From Amycolatopsis rifamycinica (lineage in GTDB: Bacteria; Actinomycetota; Actinomycetes; Mycobacteriales; Pseudonocardiaceae), in assembly GCF_000695625.1 (NCBI RefSeq), contig NZ_JMQI01000028.1, positions 186,001 through 250,000 of the forward strand: a stretch of DNA of 64,000 nt. The letters run 5' to 3'. The notes beneath the pieces were generated by a model that saw nothing but the letters and a program-made list of their open reading frames with translations, was not told where the DNA came from and searched no databases. Made by a program: the position numbers and the translations under genes. Of this stretch, positions 10,413 through 18,666 are shown one piece after another. Numbering within the stretch: the stretch's first letter is position 1; the number at the start of each line of letters is the position of its first letter.

Positions 10413-11401
10413 AGTCCTTCAAGGAACGCAATCCGCTCGCGCTCGGCGCCGCCGGGAGCGTCGTGCTCGCCGCGCTGCTGACCCTGACGTTCAACTACGA
10501 CGACCTGCCGATCGTCGGCGGCGGCACCACCTACCGCGCGGAGTTCTCCGAGGCGGCCGGGCTGCAGCCCGACGACGAGGTCCGCGTCGCCGGCATCAAG
10601 GTCGGCGAGGTCCGCGACGTCGAACTGGCCGACGACCACGTGCTCGTCACCTTCCGCGTGAAGAACGCCTGGGTCGGCGACCGGACGTCGGCGGAGATCC
10701 GGCTCAAGACGCTGCTGGGCCGCAAGTTCCTCGCGCTCAAGCCGACCGGCGACGGCGTGCAGGACCCCGGCCAGGCGATCCCGCGCACCCGGACGGTCAC
10801 CCCGTACGACGTCACCGAGGCGTTCAACGGCCTCGCGAACACCGCGGGTTCGATCGACACCCGGCAGCTCGCCGACAGCTTCACCGCGATCAGCGACACC
10901 TTCCGCAACGCCCCGGCGCACGTGCGCACCACCCTCGACGGGCTGTCCGCGTTGTCGAAGACCGTGTCCTCCCGCGACGACCAGCTCGCCGGCCTGCTGG
11001 CCAACGCCAAGAAGCTCACCACGACGCTGGCGGACTCGAACCAGGACTTCGAGCAGCTGCTCGCGGACGGCAACCTGCTGCTGGGCGAGCTCGACCGGCG
11101 CCGCCAGGCCATCCACGACCTGCTGACCGGCGCACAGGCGCTGGCCACCCAGCTCTCCGGGCTGGTGGCGGACAACGCCGGCACGCTCAAGCCGGCGTTG
11201 AGCCAGCTGAACACCGTGACCGACCTGCTGACCCGGCAGAACGACAACCTGGCGAAGAGCCTGGCCGCCGCCGGGCCGTACTTCCGGCTGGCCAACAACG
11301 CGCTGGGCAACGGCCGGTGGCTCGACTCCTACCTCTGCGGCCTGCTGCCCGAGAACCGTGACCCGTGTGTGCCGCCGAAGCGGACGGGAGCCCCGAAGTG
11401 A
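10409..11401 (+). CDS. mceC: Mce-family protein, position C
   Basis: 330 residues from GTG 10409, overlapping mceB by four bases. The anchor is about 9-28; the Mce domain (about 38-115) contains LQPDDEVRVAGIKVGEV and the block LLGRKFLALKPTGDG. The helical region ends with the conserved tail LDSYLCGLLP. It forms part of the hetero-oligomeric Mce tunnel with its operon partners. Confidence 0.92.
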   Translation: MKSFKERNPLALGAAGSVVLAALLTLTFNYDDLPIVGGGTTYRAEFSEAAGLQPDDEVRVAGIKVGEVRDVELADDHVLVTFRVKNAWVGDRTSAEIRLKTLLGRKFLALKPTGDGVQDPGQAIPRTRTVTPYDVTEAFNGLANTAGSIDTRQLADSFTAISDTFRNAPAHVRTTLDGLSALSKTVSSRDDQLAGLLANAKKLTTTLADSNQDFEQLLADGNLLLGELDRRRQAIHDLLTGAQALATQLSGLVADNAGTLKPALSQLNTVTDLLTRQNDNLAKSLAAAGPYFRLANNALGNGRWLDSYLCGLLPENRDPCVPPKRTGAPK

Positions 11402-12405
11402 ACGCCACCCGCACCTACCGGTTCCTCGCCGCGGCGCTCGTCACGGCGCTCGTCGTCGTGGCCGCGCTGTGGTGGCTCTTCTCCGGCACCGGCCTCAGCC
11501 GCGCCACCGTGCTCTTCTCCCGCGCGGTCGGCGTCTACAGCGGCTCCGACGTCCGGTTGCTCGGCGTCCGGATCGGCCAGGTCGAATCGGTGACCCCGCG
11601 CGGCGAGCAGGTCGAGGTGACGCTCACCTACGACGGCTCCGCGCCGGTCGCGGCCGACACCGACGTGGTCGTCATCGCCCCCAGCGTCGTCGCCGACCGG
11701 TACGTCCAGTTCTCCAAGCCGGCCCGCGGCGGACCGCGGCTGGTGAACCACGCGACCATCGGCCTGGACCGCAGCGCGACCCCGGTCGAGCTCGACGAGC
11801 TGTACGCCAGCCTCGATTCGATCACCAAGGCACTGGGCCCGGACGGGGCGAACAAGAACGGCGCCCTGTCGGACCTGCTCACCACCGGCGCGAAGAACCT
11901 CCAGGGCAACGGAACCGCGTTCAACGACTCCGTCAGGCAGCTCGCGGAGCTGGCCAGGACGCTGTCCGGCAACTCCGGCGACCTGTTCGCCACCGTCCGG
12001 GAGCTGCAGCGGTTCACCAGCATGCTGGCCGCCAACGACGGCCAGGTGCGGCAGGTCAACCAGCAGCTCGCGGCGGTGTCCGGCACGCTGGCGGCCAACC
12101 GCGACGAGCTGGCCTCGGCCCTGCGCTCGCTGGGCAGCGCGCTCGGCGACATCCAGGCGTTCATCAAGGACAACCGGGCGCTGATCAAGTCCAATGTGGA
12201 CAAGCTGGCGGTGACCACGCAGACGCTGGCCGACCAGCGCGCGTCGCTGGCCGAGCTCATCGAAACCGCGCCGCTGGCCGCGACCAACCTCCTGCAGACG
12301 GTCGACCCCGGCACCGGCGCGCTGCAGACCCGCACCGACCTGATCGACTACCTGCCGCTGCCGGTGACCGGGGACGTCTACACGAACGAGGTGGGCGGAC
12401 GATGA
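11398..12405 (+). CDS. mceD: Mce-family protein, position D
   Basis: 335 residues from GTG 11398, overlapping the mceC stop. The N-terminal membrane segment is RFLAAALVTALVVVAALWW; the Mce domain begins near residue 35 (VYSGSDVRLLGVRIGQV). The C-terminal helical region is rich in Gln, Ala and Leu heptads and ends TGDVYTNEVGGR. No terminal cysteine tail as in B and C, which is typical of position D. Confidence 0.92.
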   Translation: MNATRTYRFLAAALVTALVVVAALWWLFSGTGLSRATVLFSRAVGVYSGSDVRLLGVRIGQVESVTPRGEQVEVTLTYDGSAPVAADTDVVVIAPSVVADRYVQFSKPARGGPRLVNHATIGLDRSATPVELDELYASLDSITKALGPDGANKNGALSDLLTTGAKNLQGNGTAFNDSVRQLAELARTLSGNSGDLFATVRELQRFTSMLAANDGQVRQVNQQLAAVSGTLAANRDELASALRSLGSALGDIQAFIKDNRALIKSNVDKLAVTTQTLADQRASLAELIETAPLAATNLLQTVDPGTGALQTRTDLIDYLPLPVTGDVYTNEVGGR

Positions 12406-13529
12406 GAAGAGCACGACGCGTCACGGCCCTGGCGGCCGGCTGCTGCCTGCTGCTGACCGCCTGCTCGGGCGAGTTCAAGGGCGTCTACGACTTCCCGCTG
12501 CCCGGCGGCGCCGACGTCGGCGACCACCCTTACCACGTCACCGTCCAGTTCGCCGACGTCCTCGACCTGGTGCCGCAGGCCGCGGTGAAGGTCGGCGACG
12601 TGCCCGTCGGCCGGGTCCAGACCATCCGGCTCGGCGCGGACGGCTGGACCGCCGAGGCCGTCGTCGAGGTCAACGGCGCCGTCGTGCTGCCCGCCGACGC
12701 CGTCGCGCGGCTGCGCCAGTCCAGCCTGCTCGGCGAGAAGTTCGTCGAGCTCGCCGCGCCCGAAGGACAGGCCCGGCAGACCGCGCGGCTGGCCGACAAC
12801 GCCGTGATCCCGGTGTCCCGCACCAACCGCAACCCGGAGGTCGAAGAGGTCTTCGGCGCGCTTTCGCTGCTGCTCAACGGCGGCGGTATCGGGCAGCTGC
12901 AGACGATCAACCGCGAGCTCGGCAAGGTGATGACCGGCAACGAGACGCAGATCCGCTCGTTCCTGTCCGGGGTGCGGACGCTGGCCACCGACCTCGACAC
13001 CCACCGCCAGGACATCGTCACGGCCCTCGACGGGGTCAACCGGCTGGCGACCACGCTCGCCGACCGCGACAAGCAGGTGTCCGGGGCGCTCACCGACCTG
13101 ACGCCGGGCCTGCGCACGCTGACCGACCAGCGCACCCAGCTCGTCACGATGCTCCAGTCGCTCGACGACCTCTCCGGCGTCGCCACCGACGTCATCCGGA
13201 AGAGCAAGGACGACCTGGTCGCCGACCTGCGAGCGCTCGCGCCGATCCTGCAGCGGCTGGCCGACGCCGGGGCGTCGCTGCCGAAGGCGCTGGAAATCCT
13301 GCCCTCGTTCCCGTACACCGACGCGGTGCTCCCGGCGATCAAGGGCGACTACCTCAACGTCTACCTGTCGGTCATCCCCGCGCCGGACGTGCAGCTGCCG
13401 AACTACGGCGAAGGCATCCCGCCCGTCTGCGAGCCGGGCGCCAAGGGCAACAACCCGCCCTGCCTGCCGACGCTGCCGCCGCTTCCGCTCCCGGCCGCCG
13501 GCCAGGTCACGACGCCGGGAGGGCGCTGA
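12402..13529 (+). CDS. mceE: Mce-family lipoprotein, position E (LprK type)
   Basis: 375 residues. The signal peptide ends in the lipobox LLTAC with Cys21 as the lipidated residue, the expected difference of MceE from the other Mce proteins. The Mce domain (about 45-120) contains LVPQAAVKVGDVPVGRV. The C-terminus is Pro-rich (CLPTLPPLPLP). It would be held in the outer leaflet of the cytoplasmic membrane. ATG 12402 overlaps the mceD stop. Confidence 0.93.
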   Translation: MRRARRVTALAAGCCLLLTACSGEFKGVYDFPLPGGADVGDHPYHVTVQFADVLDLVPQAAVKVGDVPVGRVQTIRLGADGWTAEAVVEVNGAVVLPADAVARLRQSSLLGEKFVELAAPEGQARQTARLADNAVIPVSRTNRNPEVEEVFGALSLLLNGGGIGQLQTINRELGKVMTGNETQIRSFLSGVRTLATDLDTHRQDIVTALDGVNRLATTLADRDKQVSGALTDLTPGLRTLTDQRTQLVTMLQSLDDLSGVATDVIRKSKDDLVADLRALAPILQRLADAGASLPKALEILPSFPYTDAVLPAIKGDYLNVYLSVIPAPDVQLPNYGEGIPPVCEPGAKGNNPPCLPTLPPLPLPAAGQVTTPGGR

Positions 13530-14734
13530 TGCTGACCACCAGGATCCGGGTCCAGGTCATCGCGTTCGTCGTGATCTCGCTGGTCACCGTCGCGTTCGTC
13601 GGCGCCAGCTACGCGGGGATCGGCCGGCTCTTCGGCGACGGCGGGTACACCGTGAAGCTGGAACTGGCCGAGGGCGGCGGCATCTTCACCAACGGCGAGG
13701 TCACCTACCGCGGGGTCGCCGTCGGGCGGATCGGGCAGCTGCGGCTGACGCCGTCCGGGATGGAAGCGGACCTGGTCATCGACCGCTCGGCCCCGCCCAT
13801 CCCGGCGAACGCGCAGGCCGTGGTGGCCAACCGGTCCGCGGTCGGCGAGCAGTACGTCGACCTCCAGCCCCGCACGTCGGACGGCCCGTTCCTGGCCGGC
13901 GGCTCGGTCATCCCGCGGGAGAAGACGACGCTGCCGATGCCGGTGCAGCACCTGCTCGGCGACCTCGACGCGCTGACCGCGTCCGTGCCCACCGGCGACC
14001 TGCGCACCGTCGTCGACGAGCTCGACGACGCCCTGCGCGGCACCGGGCCGGACCTGCAGGTGCTGCTGGACACCGCGACTTCGTTCACGAAGGACGCGTC
14101 GGCCAACCTGCCGCAGACGGCGAAGCTGATCGACGACGGCTCGACCGTGCTGCGCACCCAGCTCGACTCCTCCGCCGAGTGGCGCTCGTTCGCCGGCAAC
14201 GCCAAGCTGTTCGCCGCGCAGCTGTCCGACGCGGACGGTGACCTGCGGCGGCTGATCGCCACCGCGCCGCCGGCCGCGAGCGAGCTGGGCACCCTGCTGC
14301 GGGAGACCGACCCGGGGCTGCCGATCCTGCTGGCCAACCTGCTCACCACGGCGCAGGTGGTCCAGGCCCGCACCGGCGACCTGGAGCAGCTGCTGGTGGC
14401 GACGCCGAAGATGGTCGCGGCGACGTCGACGGCCTTCGCCGGCGGCGACGGCAACCTCGCCATGGCGCTGACGTTCTACGACCCCGTCCCCTGCCGCGCC
14501 GGGTACGAGAGCACGCAGTACCGGCCCAGCACGGACACCTCGCCGCTGCCGTTCAACACCAGCGCGTCGTGCACGCTCGAAAAGGGCGACTCGACGTCGG
14601 TGCGGGGCTCGCAGAACGCGCCGCACCGGCCGGTGCCGCCGGCCGCGGTGCCGGGCTCCGGAGCCCCGCTCGCGGCGTCGCCCGGCCTGGCGGTGTCCCC
14701 GACCATCGAGGAGATGCTGTGGCTGGGAAAGTGA
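13529..14734 (+). CDS. mceF: Mce-family protein, position F
   Basis: 401 residues; ATG 13529 shares its A with the mceE stop (TGATG). The membrane anchor is about 9-28 (VIAFVVISLVTVAFVGASYA); the Mce domain follows with GEVTYRGVAVGRIGQL; the long helical region ends in a Pro/Ala-rich tail. It is the last of the six Mce subunits. Its 3' end overlaps the next gene by 16 bases. Confidence 0.92.
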   Translation: MLTTRIRVQVIAFVVISLVTVAFVGASYAGIGRLFGDGGYTVKLELAEGGGIFTNGEVTYRGVAVGRIGQLRLTPSGMEADLVIDRSAPPIPANAQAVVANRSAVGEQYVDLQPRTSDGPFLAGGSVIPREKTTLPMPVQHLLGDLDALTASVPTGDLRTVVDELDDALRGTGPDLQVLLDTATSFTKDASANLPQTAKLIDDGSTVLRTQLDSSAEWRSFAGNAKLFAAQLSDADGDLRRLIATAPPAASELGTLLRETDPGLPILLANLLTTAQVVQARTGDLEQLLVATPKMVAATSTAFAGGDGNLAMALTFYDPVPCRAGYESTQYRPSTDTSPLPFNTSASCTLEKGDSTSVRGSQNAPHRPVPPAAVPGSGAPLAASPGLAVSPTIEEMLWLGK

Positions 14735-15234
14735 AGTGGCCGCTGCGGGTCGCCGTGTTCGCGGTGGTCGTCACCGCCGCCTTCGCGGGCTGGTCGGGGT
14801 TCTCCTGGTACCGGACCGCGCACAGCGAAGAGCTGACCTACGGCACCGCGCGCGACGAGGCGCTGGCCGGCGGCCGGGAGCTGGTCGCGCGGCTGTGCAC
14901 CCTGGACTACCACCGGCTGGACCAGGGGCTCGCGCAGTGGCTCGACGCGTCGACCGGCCCGCTGCACGACCGGCTGGCCCGCACCGACGACGCCACGAAG
15001 AAGACCCTCGTCCAGGACGCGACGGTGTCCACCGGCAGGGTGCTGGACGCGGCACTGAGCGAGCTCGACGAGCACGCCGGCACCGCGAAGCTGCTGGCCT
15101 CGGTGGAGATCACGGCCCAGAAGGACGGCGTCGCCCCGGCGACCAAGCGCAACCGGTTCGCGGCGGGCCTGGTGCGGACCGGCGGCGGCTGGAAGCTCAG
15201 CGCGCTCGACGAGCTCCCGGTGGGGGCGCGATGA
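14719..15234 (+). CDS. Mce-associated membrane protein (first)
   Basis: 171 residues from GTG 14719, preceded by GAGGAG; GTG 14731 is a possible alternative with a weaker site. One membrane helix (about 9-28: VAVFAVVVTAAFAGWSGFSW) is followed by a soluble domain of the Mce-associated (Mas) type, an NTF2-like fold that ends FAAGLVRTGGGWKLSALDELP. These proteins accompany actinobacterial Mce operons and are thought to stabilise the complex. The family call rests on position and architecture; the individual role is unknown. Confidence 0.82.
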   Translation: MAGKVKWPLRVAVFAVVVTAAFAGWSGFSWYRTAHSEELTYGTARDEALAGGRELVARLCTLDYHRLDQGLAQWLDASTGPLHDRLARTDDATKKTLVQDATVSTGRVLDAALSELDEHAGTAKLLASVEITAQKDGVAPATKRNRFAAGLVRTGGGWKLSALDELPVGAR

Positions 15235-15881
15235 GCACCGCCGACGCACCGGCCGCCACCGAAGAAGAGCCCGAAGTGACCGTCCCCGCTGCCGATCCCG
15301 GCGAGACCACCGGTACCGGGACCACTCCAGAGTCTTCGGAGACTTCGGAGACTTCGGAGGACGACGCGCCGTCGCGACGCCGCCCGGTGCTGCTGCCGCT
15401 GCTGATCGCGGTGTCGGTGCTGCTGGCCGCGGCGGGCGTGGTGTTCACCATCGCGGCACGGTCGGCGGCCGACGACCCGGCCACCGCCAACCGCGCCCTC
15501 ACCGACGTCGGGGCCACCGCCGACGTCACCTCGGCGGTGACGCTGGCCCTGAACCGGATCTTCTCCTACTCCTACGACAAGACCGACGTCACCGGGCAGG
15601 CCGCGCGGGACGTGCTGCGCGGTGACGCCCGCGCCACCTACGACCGGCTCTTCGCCCAGGTGAAGGAGAAGGCACCGGCCCAGAAACTGGTGCTGACGAC
15701 GCGGGTGACGTCTTCCGCGGTTCAGGAAATCCGCGACGGCCACGCCAGGCTGCTCGTGTTCCTCGATCAGTTCGCCACCCGTGCCGACAACAATTCGAGC
15801 AGTTCCGCGGCCGCCCAGCTTTCGGTGACGGCGGAACGCAAGGGCAATACCTGGAAGATTACCGGCCTCACCCCCCGCTGA
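15231..15881 (+). CDS. Mce-associated membrane protein (second)
   Basis: 216 residues; ATG overlaps the previous stop. The N-terminal 55 residues are acidic and low-complexity (TSETSED-type repeats, cytoplasmic side). A membrane helix (about 54-76: LLPLLIAVSVLLAAAGVVFTI) and a Mas-type domain ending QLSVTAERKGNTWKITGL follow. The arrangement of acidic tail, helix and NTF2-like domain is typical of Mas proteins at the end of Mce operons. Last gene of the operon; the next gene starts 41 bases later with its own ribosome binding site. Confidence 0.82.
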   Translation: MSTADAPAATEEEPEVTVPAADPGETTGTGTTPESSETSETSEDDAPSRRRPVLLPLLIAVSVLLAAAGVVFTIAARSAADDPATANRALTDVGATADVTSAVTLALNRIFSYSYDKTDVTGQAARDVLRGDARATYDRLFAQVKEKAPAQKLVLTTRVTSSAVQEIRDGHARLLVFLDQFATRADNNSSSSAAAQLSVTAERKGNTWKITGLTPR

Positions 15882-15922
15882 CCCAGTTTTTCCACCGCTG
15901 CACAATTCGAAGGAGAGTTGGC

Positions 15923-16588
15923 ATGCCCACTTTGTTGCGCACTCGGAAGAACGGCCGGAAATGGGCGCGCGCGGCCGCGGTCGTGGCGACCGCGGGCATC
16001 GCGCTGAGCGTCGCCGCCGTACCCGCGTCGGCCGACGTGGTCGAAATCCCGGTCGGCTACACCGTCACCGGCAGCACCGTGGTCAAGAAGACCGGCAGTG
16101 CGATGACCCTCGGCCCGGGCAACCTCGACGGCGCACTGGTCATCGACGACCAGACCGGCTCGGTGGGCCTGCGGGCGAACCTGTCGCTGCCGCCGTCGCA
16201 GGCGAACATCTCGCTGGTGTCGGGCCTGTTCAAGATCAAGGCGAAGGTCAAGATCACCCCGACCGGCCCGGCCACCGGCACCCTCGCCGACGGCACGCTG
16301 ACCACGCACGCCCAGGCCAACATGGAGATCTACGACATCTGGGCCGGCCTGCTGGTCCCGGTGATCCCGCTGCCGACGGTGCCGGGCAGCTGCAAGGCGA
16401 GCAAGCCGCTCGACCTGGACCTGAGCGCGAAGGACGTCGACATCTTCGGCCCGAAGATCACGGTGACCGGCACCTACACCATCCCGGAGTTCAAGAACTG
16501 CTTCATCGCCGACCTGGCGCTGGGTGCCCTGGTCTCCGGGCCGGGCAACACGATCTCGCTGGACCTGGCGGCCAAGACCGAAGGCTGA
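15923..16588 (+). CDS. Secreted protein, Mce-linked, domain shared with the 18667 gene
   Basis: 221 residues with a clear signal peptide (basic n-region to residue 17, hydrophobic core, cleavage after VPASA near 37). The mature part is predicted beta-rich and has two cysteines (PGSCKAS, FKNCF) that could form a disulfide. The block TIPEFKNCFIADLALGALVSGPGN resembles the C-terminal part of the 476-residue protein at 18667 (LPAFKNCGAAERLSSLFTGQNSGPGN, read in two pieces), so both carry the same domain. No enzymatic motif is seen. GAAGGAGAG precedes the ATG. A cell-surface partner of the Mce transporter is likely, but this is inference. Confidence 0.8.
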   Translation: MPTLLRTRKNGRKWARAAAVVATAGIALSVAAVPASADVVEIPVGYTVTGSTVVKKTGSAMTLGPGNLDGALVIDDQTGSVGLRANLSLPPSQANISLVSGLFKIKAKVKITPTGPATGTLADGTLTTHAQANMEIYDIWAGLLVPVIPLPTVPGSCKASKPLDLDLSAKDVDIFGPKITVTGTYTIPEFKNCFIADLALGALVSGPGNTISLDLAAKTEG

Positions 16589-16598
16589 TCCGCCGGGC

Positions 16599-16636
16599 GG
16601 AAAGAGGGGCTTCCCGGCCGGGAAGCCCCTCTTTCC
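16599..16636. terminator. Bidirectional terminator between convergent genes
   Basis: A perfect 17-bp stem, GGAAAGAGGGGCTTCCC (16599-16615) with its complement at 16620-16636, and a GGCC loop. It lies between two convergent stops (16588 and 16646) and has A-rich and T-rich tracts within the stem ends, so it can serve both genes. Confidence 0.85.
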
Positions 16637-16645
16637 GTGTTCCGG

Positions 16646-17593
16646 TCAGCAGGGCGCGGACGGATCCGCCTTCAGCACGACGCTGAACCGGTCGCCGGCC
16701 GAGGCGGCCAGCAGCGGGCCGCAGATGCCGTTGCTCAGCGGGTCGCTCTCCAGCTGGTCGTTGGATCCCCAGCCGACGACGTCGCCGTTGCTCTTGAGCG
16801 CGAGGTTGAACGTCCAGCCCGCGTCGATCGCGACGACGTCGGACTGGGCCGCCTCCGGGACCTCGGCCTGGTGGTTGTCGTTGCGGCCCCAGGCGATCAC
16901 CCGGCCGTCCTTGAGCGCGAGGCTGTGCTGGTGACCGGCGGAAACGGCGGTGACGCCCGATCGCGCGTCGGCCGGGACGTCCGACTGGCCGAAGTTGTCG
17001 CTGCCCCACGCGATGACCCCGCCGTTCTTCAGGGCGAGACTGTGGTCGCCCCCGGCGGAGACGGCGGTGACGCCGGAGGTCGCCTCGGCCGGGACGTCCG
17101 ACCGCAGGCCCCAGCCGACGACGCGGCCGCCCGCCTTGAGCGCGAGGCTGTGCATGGCGCTGGTGGAGATGGCGACGACGTCCGACTGCGCCTCGGCGGG
17201 CACGTCCGTCTGGCCGTACCAGTCGTTTCCCCAGGCCAGCACGCCGCCGTTCTTGAGCGCGAGTTCGTGGGCCCAGCCGGCGGCGATCGCGCTGACACCG
17301 GACGCCGCCGCCGCCGGCACCTCCGTCTGGCCGAAGTTGTTGTCGCCCCACACCAGGACCTGGCCGTCCTTGAGCGCCATCGCGTCCATGCTGCCCATGG
17401 ACACCGAGGTCACGCCCTCGAGCGCGTCCGGCGACGGCCCCGAGATGTAGTTCGAGTAGCCCCACTCCAGGACGCCGCCGGTGTCCTCGGCCGCGGCGGA
17501 CGCGGACGACACGAACGGGACGGCGACCAGTGCCGCGGCCGCCAGCACGGCGGACCGCCGGGAAGCGTTCCGGAAACGGTAGACTTCGGCCAC
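16646..17593 (-). CDS. Secreted RCC1-like beta-propeller protein
   Basis: 315 residues. The signal peptide covers about residues 1-34 (AVLAAAALVAVPFVSSASAAA). The mature chain is seven RCC1-like repeats of about 37-40 residues, each with a VxxWG core followed by xxxGQxxVP (for example VLVWGDNNFGQTEVP and VIAWGSDNFGQSDVP), enough for one complete propeller. A single C-terminal pair of cysteines (NGICG, SAPC) probably closes the ring. No catalytic site. GTG 17593 is preceded by GAAAGAAGA. It stands alone on the minus strand between secreted-protein genes, so a cell-surface binding role is plausible; the ligand is unknown. Confidence 0.85.
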   Translation of the reverse strand: MAEVYRFRNASRRSAVLAAAALVAVPFVSSASAAAEDTGGVLEWGYSNYISGPSPDALEGVTSVSMGSMDAMALKDGQVLVWGDNNFGQTEVPAAAASGVSAIAAGWAHELALKNGGVLAWGNDWYGQTDVPAEAQSDVVAISTSAMHSLALKAGGRVVGWGLRSDVPAEATSGVTAVSAGGDHSLALKNGGVIAWGSDNFGQSDVPADARSGVTAVSAGHQHSLALKDGRVIAWGRNDNHQAEVPEAAQSDVVAIDAGWTFNLALKSNGDVVGWGSNDQLESDPLSNGICGPLLAASAGDRFSVVLKADPSAPC

Positions 17594-17691
17594 GGGTATC
17601 TTCTTTCGCTGAATCGATTCGCGCGGTTACGGTGCACGCGCGCACCCAGATACTAACCCGGACAATCGCCCGACGACACCCGTCGAGTTCT

Positions 17692-17740
17692 TTGTCAAGC
17701 GCCAACCAAGAGTCCGCTGCGCATACTCCGCTGTTGACAA
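17692..17740. promoter_or_regulatory. TTGTCA ... TGACAA pair upstream of a secreted-protein gene
   Basis: TTGTCA (17692-17697) and TGACAA (17735-17740) are inverted and 37 bases apart in the divergent gap between the RCC1-like and secreted-protein genes. They match the motif found upstream of the mce operon and of the PucR-type regulator. The remainder of the 362-base gap holds only the candidate promoter at 17787-17815. Confidence 0.35.
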
Positions 17741-17786
17741 AAATCGTGGCCGTGAGGACCACCGCCGGTTCCGGTCCGGCACATGC

Positions 17787-17815
17787 TTGTTGCGCAACCG
17801 ACTGGCGAGTAACCT
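17787..17815 (+). promoter_or_regulatory. Candidate promoter of the 17956 secreted-protein gene
   Basis: TTGTTG (17787-17792), a 17-base spacer, then TAACCT (17810-17815). Transcription would start about 135 bases before the ATG. The -35 box is a partial match only. Confidence 0.35.
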
Positions 17816-17955
17816 TATTTCTCACAGCCACCTCGCGAGGGTCAGGGCTGAGCCAGGGAAATCCCCGGGGGAATTCGCGGTACCGATCGGTCCGCGGGGC
17901 GCGTGGGCAGCGCCGGACAAGACGTCAACTGGATGATCAAAGGAGATTGACAGTC

Positions 17956-18579
17956 ATGACCCGACTCAAGAACTTGTCCCTCAAGGCCGTCACCACCGCG
18001 GCCGTCGTCAGCACGCTCGGCATGCTGACCGCCGGCGTCGCGGCGGCCGACACGACCTACAACGCCGCGGCCATCCACCGCTGCACGTTCCCCGGCATCC
18101 CGCAGCAGGACGTGGCGATCACGGCGTTCCTGACCGGGCCGGACTCGATCCCGGTCAACGGCACCGCCGTGCCGACCAACGTCGGCGGCACCGCGACGAT
18201 CTCCGCCGCGGTCCACTCGCTGCTGACCGCCGTCGGCTACGACGGCATCCGCGGCAAGGCGACCGTCCCGGTCACCGCGGCTCGCGGCTCCGTGTCCGGC
18301 CCGGCGACCAACCTGGACATCCCGGAGACGATCTACCCCGCCGGCGGGCCGATCACGGTGAACATCAACCAGGACGCGAGCTCGACGGTGCCGACCTACA
18401 CCGCTCCGGCGACCGCCGGCACGGACACCCTCTCGCTCGGCTCACCGATCACCGCCGCGCTGCAGTTCCACAAGGCGTCCAACAACACCTGGGCGAACTG
18501 GAACATGAGCTGCACCCTGAAGACCACCAGCCCGGCGCAGAACAAGGCGTTCTCGCCCGACTTCGTCATCACCCCCTGA
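17956..18579 (+). CDS. Secreted DUF6801-like protein
   Basis: 207 residues; AAAGGAG lies 11 bases before ATG. A signal peptide ends near GVAAA (residue 31). The mature part begins with a cysteine-containing strand (IHRCTFPG) and ends with another (NMSCTLKTT), with repeated Thr/Ala/Val beta-strand segments between; this is the pattern of the actinobacterial DUF6801 domain, recognised from memory. The same domain type forms the N-terminal half of the 18667 protein. No known enzyme motif. Its position between Mce genes and the regulator, with TTGTCA/TGACAA sites upstream, suggests co-regulation with the Mce system. Confidence 0.75.
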   Translation: MTRLKNLSLKAVTTAAVVSTLGMLTAGVAAADTTYNAAAIHRCTFPGIPQQDVAITAFLTGPDSIPVNGTAVPTNVGGTATISAAVHSLLTAVGYDGIRGKATVPVTAARGSVSGPATNLDIPETIYPAGGPITVNINQDASSTVPTYTAPATAGTDTLSLGSPITAALQFHKASNNTWANWNMSCTLKTTSPAQNKAFSPDFVITP

Positions 18580-18597
18580 TCACCGGGTGAAGCACTA

Positions 18598-18633
18598 CCG
18601 TAGGGATGGCCGGGGCCCCGGCCATCCCTACGG
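18598..18633 (+). terminator. 36-base perfect palindrome after the DUF6801-like gene
   Basis: CCGTAGGGATGGCCGGGG (18598-18615) and its exact complement (18616-18633) abut with no unpaired loop. It lies 19 bases after the stop and 34 bases before the next ATG. A strong hairpin that probably ends or attenuates transcription between the two secreted-protein genes. Confidence 0.75.
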
Positions 18634-18666
18634 TTCGTTCCCCAGCAGCACGGACAGGAGCACGGC

